This document shows positions 1 to 5,683 of a DNA stretch of 5,683 nucleotides, one piece after another. A program made the position numbers and the translations under genes. The DNA is from an uncultured Eubacteriales bacterium (GTDB lineage: Bacteria > Bacillota > Clostridia > Oscillospirales > Acutalibacteraceae): NCBI GenBank assembly GCA_900313475.1, contig OMRJ01000142.1, positions 1 to 5,683 of the forward strand, given 5' to 3'. The notes beneath the pieces are model-generated. The model ran no database searches. It saw only the letters and a list, made by a program, of their open reading frames with translations, and was not told the DNA's origin. The first letter of the stretch is position 1. Each line of letters opens with the position of its first letter.

Positions 1-896
1 ATACCGAGAATGCTCAATATCATGCGGAGAATACGTTTAAGTGTAGCCATAATGCCTGCGGACTGCTCCTGACGCACACCGGTGACATAAATACGGCAAT
101 CGGATGTGATATCGGAAATCTTGTAAAGGCGGTAGCCTTCCGCGTCGGTTCCGTAGGACGCCAGAGCTTCGGCTTTGCCGATTAAAGCCATTGCAGTGCC
201 CATTTCTTCGGGAAGCTTTTCAAACTCACCGATATTGCGAAGAACCTTAACGGACATACCGGATGCCGAATAACCCTTAAGCGTCTTTACTCTGAAATAA
301 AACTCTCCGCCGTAATAAATAAGCTTATAATTCTCGTTGTTAAGAGTTCTTATCCTGTAGCCGTCGCCCGACTCCCAAGTAACGCTGTAGTGGTTTTTGA
401 GAAGCGAAGGCTCGTTGTTTTCATTAACCTCAGCGACATTGATAACAAGATCTCTGTCGGCAATTACGGAGTATTCGCTGTTGTCGTTCAACCGTATCTG
501 TTCGCCGTTTACAAAGACGGCAACCGTTGCGGCATTGTAAATTCTGTTAGTGAGAACCTGAAAGGTAAGCACTGAGCCGCTCTCTACGGAAGTATTCGTC
601 ATTTCTACGGGCGAGTATCTGTCGGGGTATTTTTCAAGCTCGCTCGCTATCAGTTTGTAGTAGGCGCGGTAACAGTCACCGTCGTAAACATACACACCGT
701 TTTCGTCAAGAACGAAGTCGACGGCACCCATTTTTGATTTGACAAACATGTAGGCGGGCGTTCCGTCCTCGTCTTTGAGAAGATTGTCGGAAGCGCCGAC
801 AAACGAAACATTGACCGAGCCGTCGGCTGCAAACGCGGGAACCGCACACGACAACATCATAAGGACGGCAAGGAATATACTCATAACTTTTTTCAT
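1..896 (-). CDS. Secreted protein with two related beta-rich domains, C-terminus cut by window edge
   Basis: I do not recognise a named family. The frame is open from the ATG at 894-896 to the left edge (298 complete codons, no stop). The ATG is preceded by a strong GGAGGG (903-908 on the plus strand as ccctcc) at 6 nt spacing. Residues 1-23 form a classical signal peptide: MKK, a hydrophobic core, then an AFA-A cleavage site. The single Cys at 17 is not in a good lipobox, so signal peptidase I export is more likely than a lipoprotein. The mature part appears to hold two versions of one beta-sandwich-like unit: about 104-157 (GSVLTF, VAVFVNG, EYSVIADRDLVINV) and about 169-274 (GGEFYF, MSVKVLR, YRLYKISDITSDCRIYVTGV). 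This is the style of repeats found in many clostridial surface proteins (inference). After residue 280 comes an amphipathic stretch, TLKRILRMILSILG, which may be near the true C-terminus. Adhesion or envelope roles are possible but unproven. Confidence 0.85.
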   Translation of the reverse strand, partial: MKKVMSIFLAVLMMLSCAVPAFAADGSVNVSFVGASDNLLKDEDGTPAYMFVKSKMGAVDFVLDENGVYVYDGDCYRAYYKLIASELEKYPDRYSPVEMTNTSVESGSVLTFQVLTNRIYNAATVAVFVNGEQIRLNDNSEYSVIADRDLVINVAEVNENNEPSLLKNHYSVTWESGDGYRIRTLNNENYKLIYYGGEFYFRVKTLKGYSASGMSVKVLRNIGEFEKLPEEMGTAMALIGKAEALASYGTDAEGYRLYKISDITSDCRIYVTGVRQEQSAGIMATLKRILRMILSILG

Positions 897-936
897 AGGT
901 GTCCCTCCGTTAAAAAAATACTTTTATACAAATATA

Positions 937-965
937 ATTATAAACGGATAACTTAAAAAAGTCAA
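937..965 (-). promoter_or_regulatory. Sigma-A-type promoter of the secreted-protein gene
   Basis: On the minus strand a -35 box TTGACT (960-965) and a perfect -10 box TATAAT (937-942) are separated by exactly 17 bp. Transcription would start near 930, leaving a leader of about 34 nt that contains the GGAGGG ribosome binding site. A second TTGACA lies just upstream (978-983) but has no -10 partner at a usable distance. Confidence 0.75.
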
Positions 966-998
966 TAATCGGAGCCTTGTCAAAGTGTAAAATAATCG
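964..998. repeat. Short direct repeat AATAATCG around the -35 region
   Basis: AATAATCG occurs at 964-971 and again at 991-998, 27 bp apart start to start. The first copy overlaps the edge of the -35 box of the minus-strand promoter. Each copy is followed by a purine-rich G/A stretch. Spacing near 2.5 helical turns fits a regulator site, but 8-bp repeats in AT-rich DNA also arise by chance. Confidence 0.3.
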
Positions 999-1001
999 AG
1001 G

Positions 1002-1023
1002 TGTGTTTTAGTTTAAAAACACA
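1002..1023. repeat. Inverted repeat in the divergent intergenic gap
   Basis: TGTGTTTT (1002-1009) is followed by a 6-nt centre (1010-1015) and its exact complement AAAACACA (1016-1023), giving 8 perfect pairs. Neither strand shows a U-tract right after it, so it is not a terminator. It sits between the minus-strand promoter and the tspO start. An operator is possible; the AT-rich composition makes chance plausible. Confidence 0.35.
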
Positions 1024-1093
1024 AAAAATGTTCTTTCAATACTGATAACTTGCTTCATATATACATATACTTCATTTGAGGTGTTATAAAAAA

Positions 1094-1573
1094 ATGAAAA
1101 AGCTCACAAACAGAACAAAGACTCACATACTGTCGGTAACTCTCACTCTCGCAGTCGGCGGGCTTTCGTCATTTCTGACAAGAAAAAACACGGATGTTTA
1201 CAAAATCGTTGCAAAGCCGCCTTTTGCGCCGCCTTCCGTCGCGTTTCCGATCGTGTGGACGGTTCTTTACGTTCTGATGGCGGTGAGCTTTGCGCGCGCG
1301 TTCCACTCAAAGGACAGTAAAAAAGAACAGGACAAAAGTCTTGCGCTCTACTGCGGAAACCTTTTTATGAATTTTGCCTGGCCGGTAATCTTCTTTAATT
1401 TCAGGGCTTTTCTGCCTGCATTTATATGGCTTGCCGGTCTTTTCGGCGTTGTGACGGCGATGGCTGTAAACTTCGGAAAAAAAGAAAAAATCAACTCATA
1501 TCTTCTTATCCCGTACCTTTTGTGGCTAACATTTGCCGGTTACCTCAACGCCGGAATCGTTTATTTAAATTAA
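1094..1573 (+). CDS. tspO: TspO/MBR family integral membrane protein
   Basis: This 159-residue protein has the length and five-helix pattern of TspO, the bacterial homologue of the mitochondrial translocator protein (peripheral benzodiazepine receptor). Family signatures are visible in order: KPPFAPP then FPIVWTVLY at 41-59, NLFMNFAWPVIFF at 89-101, and LLIPYLLWLTFAGYLNAGI at 137-155. Trp55, Asn93 and Trp144 sit where the porphyrin-contacting residues of characterised TspO proteins lie (judged by motif, not by alignment). Helices fall near 11-29, 46-67, 83-101, 107-126 and 135-157. Known bacterial TspO proteins bind tetrapyrroles and are tied to oxidative or light stress, but the role in anaerobes is unclear. 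I chose ATG 1094, with GAGGTG at 1078-1083, over an in-frame TTG at 1076 that would overlap the ribosome binding site and leave no site upstream. I see no convincing promoter for it. Confidence 0.93.
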   Translation: MKKLTNRTKTHILSVTLTLAVGGLSSFLTRKNTDVYKIVAKPPFAPPSVAFPIVWTVLYVLMAVSFARAFHSKDSKKEQDKSLALYCGNLFMNFAWPVIFFNFRAFLPAFIWLAGLFGVVTAMAVNFGKKEKINSYLLIPYLLWLTFAGYLNAGIVYLN

Positions 1574-1589
1574 CAGACTGTTTTTGCCG

Positions 1590-1618
1590 TTGCTATTTGA
1601 AGAAGTATCCGCTATAAT
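1590..1618 (+). promoter_or_regulatory. Promoter of the MFS transporter gene
   Basis: In the 75-bp gap after tspO, a perfect -10 box TATAAT (1613-1618) lies 17 bp after a 4-of-6 -35 box TTGCTA (1590-1595). The start would fall near 1625, about 24 nt before the ATG. This suggests the transporter can be transcribed independently of tspO, although read-through is also likely since no strong terminator separates them. Confidence 0.6.
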
Positions 1619-1648
1619 AACCCTATCATCTGAAAAGGAATCCTTCTA

Positions 1649-2947
1649 ATGAATGCTTCGACAAATTCCTCGTCACAGAATTATAAAAGAACACGGCTTG
1701 CCTGTTACACTGCGTATTTCACTATGTCATCCGTTTTCTGTGTTCCGCCGCTGCTGTTCGTGACATTTCACGGCTTATACGGAATTTCTTACACTCTGCT
1801 CGGCACACTCGTGCTGATAAACTTTTTCACTCAGCTCTCAACAGACCTTGTTTTCACATTCTTTTCAAAGCATTTCAATGTAGCTAAAGCAGTCCGAATA
1901 ATGCCTGTCGCGACATCGGTCGGATTGATGATATACGCTCTTGGGGCAGCATTATTCCCCGATTCGGCATATTTATGGTTTGTTGCGGGAACTGTAATAT
2001 TCTCTGTATCGGCGGGGCTTTCGGAAGTGCTGCTAAGCCCCATTATTGCCGCGCTCCCTTCCGATGACGCGCAAAAAAGCATGAGCTTTCTCCATTCGCT
2101 GTACGCCTTCGGCGTTGTTGCCACGGTTTCGGTGAGCACACTTTTTCTCAAGCTTTTCGGAACCGACAGGTGGATGTATCTGATCGCATTTCTCGCACTG
2201 CTGCCGCTTACCGCGGCTGTGCTGTTTATGATATCGCCCGTTCCACCGCTCAACGAAGGCGCCGACGGTGAAAAAGCGGAGCGCAGAAAAGGAAAAGCTG
2301 TTGGACTTGCGCTGTGCGCCGCATGCATCTTTTTCGGAAGCTGTGCGGAAAACGGCATGTCAAACTGGATATCGAGCTTCATGGAAAACGCGCTGAATAT
2401 CGACAAAACCGTGGGTGACATTCTCGGCGCGGCAATGTTTGCGGTGCTTCTCGGCGCGGGACGTATCGCTTATTCAAAATTCGGCAAAAGCATAAACCGT
2501 GTGCTGTTCGTCGGAATGCTCGGCTCGGCTTGCTGTTATCTCACGGCGGGACTGTCACGGTCGCCCGTGCCGGCGTTTATCGCATGCATTTTCACCGGAC
2601 TTTTCACCGCCATGCTGTGGCCGGGCACACTGATATTCATGGAGAAAAACATAACGGGGGCAGGTGTGGCGGCATATGCGATGATGGCTGCCGCCGGCGA
2701 TCTCGGAGCATCAATCTCGCCTCAGCTGATGGGAATAGTCATCGACAGCTTTTCGGCAACGGGTTTTGCCGCAAAGCTAAGCGCTTCGCTCGATCTGACC
2801 GCTGAGCAGCTCGGACTAAAAGCCGCAATGATAACGAATGCCGTTTTCCCGACAGCAGGAGTTATCGTCCTTATTTTCATCATTAATCATTTCAAAAAAA
2901 CCGCGCCCCGTCAAAATAAAGAACCGCATTCGGGAATGCGGCATTAA
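1649..2947 (+). CDS. Major facilitator superfamily (MFS) transporter, substrate unknown
   Basis: The 432-residue protein has the two-times-six helix layout of MFS secondary carriers. Helices are near 17-40, 46-68, 82-101, 107-133, 148-168 and 174-195. A charged cytoplasmic loop (203-216, EGADGEKAERRKGK) follows, then helices near 217-235, 257-275, 284-302, 307-330, 337-366 and 395-414. The loop between helices 8 and 9 carries GRIAYSKFGK (271-280), a recognisable form of the MFS A motif; the copy after helix 2 is degenerate. The second half, with NGMSNWISSFM (235-245) and GDLGASISP (350-358), resembles the fucose-permease-like branch, but the substrate cannot be read from sequence. ATG 1649 follows AAGGA at 1635-1639. 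The ribosome binding site lies inside the small palindrome AAGGAATCCTT (1635-1645). The C-terminal tail is hydrophilic, and its last codons form the hairpin at 2924-2941. Confidence 0.9.
   Translation: MNASTNSSSQNYKRTRLACYTAYFTMSSVFCVPPLLFVTFHGLYGISYTLLGTLVLINFFTQLSTDLVFTFFSKHFNVAKAVRIMPVATSVGLMIYALGAALFPDSAYLWFVAGTVIFSVSAGLSEVLLSPIIAALPSDDAQKSMSFLHSLYAFGVVATVSVSTLFLKLFGTDRWMYLIAFLALLPLTAAVLFMISPVPPLNEGADGEKAERRKGKAVGLALCAACIFFGSCAENGMSNWISSFMENALNIDKTVGDILGAAMFAVLLGAGRIAYSKFGKSINRVLFVGMLGSACCYLTAGLSRSPVPAFIACIFTGLFTAMLWPGTLIFMEKNITGAGVAAYAMMAAAGDLGASISPQLMGIVIDSFSATGFAAKLSASLDLTAEQLGLKAAMITNAVFPTAGVIVLIFIINHFKKTAPRQNKEPHSGMRH
2913..2941 (-). terminator. Probable intrinsic terminator of the ddl-walJ-rlmH block, inside the MFS coding end
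   Basis: CCGCATT (2924-2930) pairs perfectly with AATGCGG (2935-2941) around a CGGG tetraloop. Read on the minus strand, the stem is followed directly by TTCTTTATTTTG (2923-2912), a U-rich tail. It lies about 97 nt beyond the rlmH stop. On the plus strand the stem is followed by CATTAATTAAA, a poor tail, so termination of the transporter transcript there is less certain. The hairpin overlaps the last codons of the convergent MFS gene. Confidence 0.6.
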
Positions 2948-2999
2948 TTAAAGGTATGAATTTACATCGCGTCGGCTGCCGCGGTATGATGGCTATGCA

Positions 3000-3013
3000 T
3001 ATCGGCTCCGATA
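3000..3013. repeat. Small palindrome in the convergent gap
   Basis: TATCGG and CCGATA flank CT in the 90-bp gap between the MFS and rlmH stops. An alternative outer pairing joins GCTAT (2992-2996) with ATAGC (3011-3015). Neither strand has a U-tract behind it, so it is at best a weak 3'-end structure for one of the two transcripts. Confidence 0.3.
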
Positions 3014-3037
3014 GCTTTGAAGAACCGAAACCTTGCT

Positions 3038-3520
3038 TTATTTGTGGTACTTCTCCCCCGATGCTATTTTGAATGCCCTGTATATCTGCTCGAGAAGCAT
3101 AATACGCGCAAGACGGTGCGGGAATGTCATTTTCGACATGGACATCTTAATATCGGCCATACGCTTTACTCTTTCGGAAAGTCCGCACGAGCCGCCTATC
3201 ACAAATGTCACGCCGGCGCGTCCTGATAGTGCAGCTTCGGTAAACACGCGCGAGAAATCCTCCGAAGAAAACTGTTTTCCCTCAATGCACATCGCAATTA
3301 CGGTGCTGTTCGGGGGAATTTTTCTTATTATTTCGGCACCCTCCGCTTCAAGCGCTCTGTCAATCTCGGTCTGCGACGGAGCTTCGGAAAGAGGCGCTTG
3401 TTTGATTTCCACGGTGTTCATTTTGGCATAAGCCTTAAGGCGCTTCAAATATTCGGCGGACGCTTCATCAAAAAAAGCATCCTTCAATCTGCCCACACAG
3501 ATTATCGTAACGGGCTGCAT
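3038..3520 (-). CDS. rlmH: 23S rRNA (pseudouridine-1915-N3)-methyltransferase
   Basis: RlmH is a small SPOUT-class enzyme, active as a homodimer. It uses S-adenosylmethionine to methylate N3 of pseudouridine 1915 in helix 69 of 23S rRNA on assembled ribosomes. The 160 residues match the usual length (about 155-160). Visible landmarks are the N-terminal strand VTIICVGRLK (4-13), VIAMCIEGKQFSSEDF (74-89), the cofactor-loop motif FVIGGSCGLSE (106-116), the trefoil-knot segment SKMTFPHRLARIMLLEQIYR (129-148) and the conserved terminal YHK (158-160). The start is Met at 3518-3520, with AAAGGAG at 3528-3534 and 7 nt spacing. A longer in-frame start at 3595 would add 25 residues not seen in the family and would run into walJ. 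The ribosome binding site overlaps the walJ stop codon, so the two genes are probably translationally coupled. Confidence 0.96.
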   Translation of the reverse strand: MQPVTIICVGRLKDAFFDEASAEYLKRLKAYAKMNTVEIKQAPLSEAPSQTEIDRALEAEGAEIIRKIPPNSTVIAMCIEGKQFSSEDFSRVFTEAALSGRAGVTFVIGGSCGLSERVKRMADIKMSMSKMTFPHRLARIMLLEQIYRAFKIASGEKYHK

Positions 3521-3533
3521 GTCTGCGCTCCTT

Positions 3534-4322
3534 TCAAAAAACGGTAAAATGCTTCGTATTCGTCGGTTCCGCAACCGAAAGCTCACAGTCGACACCGTCG
3601 ACCGCTCCCGCGCGTTTCAGAAATGAATGAGTACATTTATAAGCGAGATCGGGTGTGTTGTTTTCCCGGCTCAAATGACCGAGCACCAGACGCGTAACAC
3701 CGCTTTCAAGCAATTTGACGGCGGCTTCGGCGCAATCGTCATTTGAAAGATGCCCCTTTTCGGAGCGGATACGCATTTTCAGCGGATCGGGGTACGGACC
3801 GAATTTAAGCATATCGGGATCGTAATTTGATTCAAGAAGCACAAGATCACAACCCTTTATGCCATTAAAAATATCGTCAGTCAGCACGCCTGTGTCGGTG
3901 GCAATGCCGACGGTTCTGTCGGGCAGCTCGACGCGATAACCGCAGCTTTCTTTCGCATCGTGAGAGGTGGGAAATCGCGAAACAAAAATATCGCCCACGG
4001 CAATACCTTTTTTCGTTATTATTTCATACTTGAATTTGCCGTTAAGCACTCCGCACGACATAAGTCCCGAAAGCGTGCCGCCCGACGCGAACACCGGAAT
4101 CTGATATTTTGTCGCAAACACTCTTATTGCGCCCGTGTGATCGGTATGTTCATGAGTAACAAAAATCGCTTTAACACTTTCGGGAGACAACCCCGCCCTG
4201 TCAAGTGCCATGCAAAGCTGTTTGCAGTTTGTGCCGGCGTCTATCAGAATACCTTCCGAGGAAGTGCCTATGTAAGTCGAGTTCCCCGATGATGAGGAAC
4301 ACAGAGTGCAGAATCTTGCCAT
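3534..4322 (-). CDS. walJ: WalJ/YycJ-type metallo-beta-lactamase-fold hydrolase
   Basis: The 262-residue protein matches the YycJ/WalJ (VicX) family in length and motifs. The N-terminus has the family mark CSSSSGNSTYI (8-18) and ILIDAG (25-30). The metal site has VTHEHTDH (55-62), giving His57, His59, Asp61 and His62. Further candidate ligands are His121 (TSHDA), Asp143 (ATDTG) and His216 (LGHLSREN). LLESNYDPDML (162-172) and KGHLSNDD (189-196) are also typical of this group. In low-GC Gram-positives the gene often sits with walRK and close to rlmH. The protein is linked to cell-wall homeostasis and division coordination, with exonuclease-like activity reported for the family. No walRK is visible here, so any link to that pathway is inferred. 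The ATG at 4320-4322 has AGGA at 4332-4335. The 13-nt gap to rlmH supports co-transcription. Ahead of it is a 112-bp AT-rich gap after ddl with no clear hairpin or promoter. Confidence 0.92.
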   Translation of the reverse strand: MARFCTLCSSSSGNSTYIGTSSEGILIDAGTNCKQLCMALDRAGLSPESVKAIFVTHEHTDHTGAIRVFATKYQIPVFASGGTLSGLMSCGVLNGKFKYEIITKKGIAVGDIFVSRFPTSHDAKESCGYRVELPDRTVGIATDTGVLTDDIFNGIKGCDLVLLESNYDPDMLKFGPYPDPLKMRIRSEKGHLSNDDCAEAAVKLLESGVTRLVLGHLSRENNTPDLAYKCTHSFLKRAGAVDGVDCELSVAEPTNTKHFTVF

Positions 4323-4434
4323 TTTTTAATATCCTGTCTTTTTAGTTAAAAATTTAAAATATTTGTCCGTTTTCCGAAAAAAACGCGCTGAAAGAAACCG
4401 AAACATCAAAAAAAACATCAGCAAAAGTCGTGTG

Positions 4435-5683
4435 TTATTTTTTCGAGCCGAGTTTACCTCCGAGCTTGCCGCCCTTTTGCGACGAACCGAAAGAAAAGTT
4501 ACCCGCAAGAATGTTAGTTTCAAATGAGAAAACTATCGCGTCTTCTTCCCTTTTTCTCTTGAGTGCAAGCTCTATCATTCTGTCAAGCAGCTTTGTGTAC
4601 GGCACTCCTACAGGCTCCCAGAGGTAGAAAGAGAGAGAACCGGGAATCGTGTTTATTTCATTGAGATAAACTTTATCCGTTGCGCCGTCTATCATAAAGT
4701 CGATTCTTGAGACGCCGTTACAGCCGAGCACTTTAAATGCCTTGACAGCCATCGAACGTATTTCCTCGCGACGTTCGGGGGAGATTTCTGCGGGAATTTT
4801 GCGCGCAAGACTTGCCATACCGCCCTTTGTCGAGCCGCTTTTTGCTCCGCCGGTCTTCGCCCCTGTCTTTTTTGAGCCGCCGCCCTGCAAATACTTATTT
4901 TCGTAGCTCAGAATCTCGTCGCTTTTTGCGGGCTGCTCGCATTCGCTCGCGAAAGCCTCGTCAACATCTCCGCAGACGGAGCAGTTTATCTCCGTAAGAT
5001 CGGTTATAGCTCGTTCAACAAGCACGACGGAAGCAAACTTAAACGCATCGTCAAGCGACTTTTTCAAGCCGTCCTCATCGTGCGCAACGGAAATGCCGAC
5101 CGACGAACCGAGATTTACGGGCTTAACGATAACGGGAAAGCCTATTTTTTCTTTTGTTTTTTCAATTATCTTTTCGGGTTCGGCAAAATCGGACGCTATG
5201 AAGCGCAGGCAGTCGAGCACCGGCACGCCGTTGTCCTTAAGCACGGTCTTCATAACGTATTTGTCCATACCGACGGCGGAGGACGTGACGTCGCATCCGA
5301 CGAACGGGACACCGAGTGTTTTAAGATATCCCTGAAGTGTGCCGTCCTCGACATTTGTGCCGTGGACTATGGGGAACGCAACATCAATATCGGAAATAAC
5401 ATTGTTTCCGAGCTTCTTAAACGGGAAACGCATCAGCTTAACGCGTCCGTCAATGTTCATAAGCACACAGCGTGTGCTTTTTTTGAGAAGCGCGGGAATG
5501 TTTTTGTACTCCTCGATGCACGAACACTCAAAGGAAGTGTAAAATTCGCTGTTTTTTGTTATATAAACGGGTATTATATCGTATTTTGTCTGATCGAGAG
5601 CCGCAACTGCTTGGAGCGCCGAAATGATACTGACCTCATGTTCGACGCTTTTTCCGCCGAACAAAACGCAAAGCTTTATCCTC
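4435..5683 (-). CDS. ddl: D-alanine--D-alanine ligase, start just beyond the right edge
   Basis: This cytoplasmic ATP-grasp ligase joins two D-Ala for peptidoglycan precursors. The frame is open to the right edge and begins RIKLCVLFGGKSVEHEVS. The last visible base fits the G of an ATG directly before this Arg, so probably only two bases are missing and the full length would be about 416. A TTG at 5662-5664 would delete the first strand and is rejected as start. With that assumed numbering, the key residues are Glu15 (SVEHE), Ser194/195 (KPVNLGSSVG), Tyr265 (ENKY), Arg327 and Asp329 (SRIDF), Glu343 and Asn345 (NEINTIPGS). The KY motif is the Tyr type, predicting D-Ala-D-Ala rather than D-Ala-D-Lac. 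Two oddities make it longer than usual (300-370): a Gly/Lys/Ser/Thr insert at about 268-289, right after KY, and a Gly/Lys tail after ETNIL (about 394-416). Confidence 0.95.
   Translation of the reverse strand, partial: RIKLCVLFGGKSVEHEVSIISALQAVAALDQTKYDIIPVYITKNSEFYTSFECSCIEEYKNIPALLKKSTRCVLMNIDGRVKLMRFPFKKLGNNVISDIDVAFPIVHGTNVEDGTLQGYLKTLGVPFVGCDVTSSAVGMDKYVMKTVLKDNGVPVLDCLRFIASDFAEPEKIIEKTKEKIGFPVIVKPVNLGSSVGISVAHDEDGLKKSLDDAFKFASVVLVERAITDLTEINCSVCGDVDEAFASECEQPAKSDEILSYENKYLQGGGSKKTGAKTGGAKSGSTKGGMASLARKIPAEISPERREEIRSMAVKAFKVLGCNGVSRIDFMIDGATDKVYLNEINTIPGSLSFYLWEPVGVPYTKLLDRMIELALKRKREEDAIVFSFETNILAGNFSFGSSQKGGKLGGKLGSKK

Noticed and set aside
650..847. A 65-residue open frame on the minus strand
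   Set aside because: It lies inside the secreted-protein gene in another frame, has no ribosome binding site, and its composition is Thr/Ser/Arg-rich like a shadow frame.
1043..1071. A plus-strand promoter for tspO (TATACT at 1066-1071 or TATATA at 1058-1063)
   Set aside because: Neither -10 candidate has an acceptable -35 box, and the TATACT version would start transcription at the ribosome binding site itself.
1572..1585. AACAGACTGTT followed by T residues as a tspO terminator
   Set aside because: The stem is only 4-5 AT-rich pairs with a minimal loop, too weak for an intrinsic terminator.
1831..2421. A 196-residue minus-strand open frame opposite the MFS gene
   Set aside because: It is antisense to clear membrane-helix coding sequence, has low-complexity Ser/Ala/Pro composition and no recognisable motif or ribosome binding site.
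3521..3595. N-terminal extension of RlmH by 25 residues
   Set aside because: It overlaps the walJ coding end and is Arg-rich and non-family. The internal ATG at 3520 has an excellent ribosome binding site and gives the standard 160-residue protein.
4323..4434. Terminator or walJ promoter in the ddl-walJ gap, including the AAACATCA direct repeat at 4401-4408 and 4413-4420
   Set aside because: There are long A and T runs, but no stable hairpin before a U-tract on the minus strand and no -35/-10 pair at proper spacing. The 8-bp repeat flanks an A-run and is likely chance.
4326..4523. A 65-residue minus-strand frame covering the ddl-walJ gap
   Set aside because: It is mostly out of frame with the ddl 3' end and AT-rich spacer. 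It has no supporting ribosome binding site and its Phe/Arg/Leu-rich product looks random.

Overview
The window reads as ordinary chromosome of a Gram-positive anaerobe of the class Clostridia, probably a gut-type relative of Oscillospiraceae/Ruminococcaceae. This rests on protein style, not on any search: a walJ-rlmH pair (Firmicutes synteny), strong AGGAGG-type ribosome binding sites, a clostridial-type Ddl ending in an ETNIL motif, and a secreted protein with a short Lys/Arg-rich amphipathic C-terminal stretch. Base composition looks moderate and even, with AT-rich intergenic gaps. I see no mobile element, CRISPR array, tRNA or rRNA.

Layout. Positions 1-896 (minus strand) hold the N-terminal 298 residues of a secreted protein of unknown function; its C-terminus lies beyond the left edge. 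It has its own sigma-A-like promoter at 937-965. A divergent AT-rich gap (897-1093) separates it from a plus-strand pair: a TspO/MBR membrane protein (1094-1573) and a 12-helix major facilitator transporter (1649-2947). The transporter has its own likely promoter (1590-1618). The transporter then converges on a minus-strand block that reads ddl (4435-5683, start just outside the window), walJ (3534-4322), rlmH (3038-3520). A hairpin encoded by the last codons of the transporter has a U-rich tail on the minus strand and probably ends that block.

How the genes relate. ddl makes D-Ala-D-Ala for peptidoglycan. walJ is a metallo-beta-lactamase-fold protein linked in Firmicutes to cell-wall and division control. 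rlmH methylates 23S rRNA. walJ and rlmH are tightly coupled: the rlmH Shine-Dalgarno overlaps the walJ stop. The TspO and transporter genes look like a separate accessory pair, and no shared substrate can be inferred.

I did not find a new system. The points most worth a second look are the two Gly/Lys-rich low-complexity segments in Ddl (one directly after the substrate-specificity Tyr), the internal domain duplication in the secreted protein, and the terminator embedded in the transporter's coding end.
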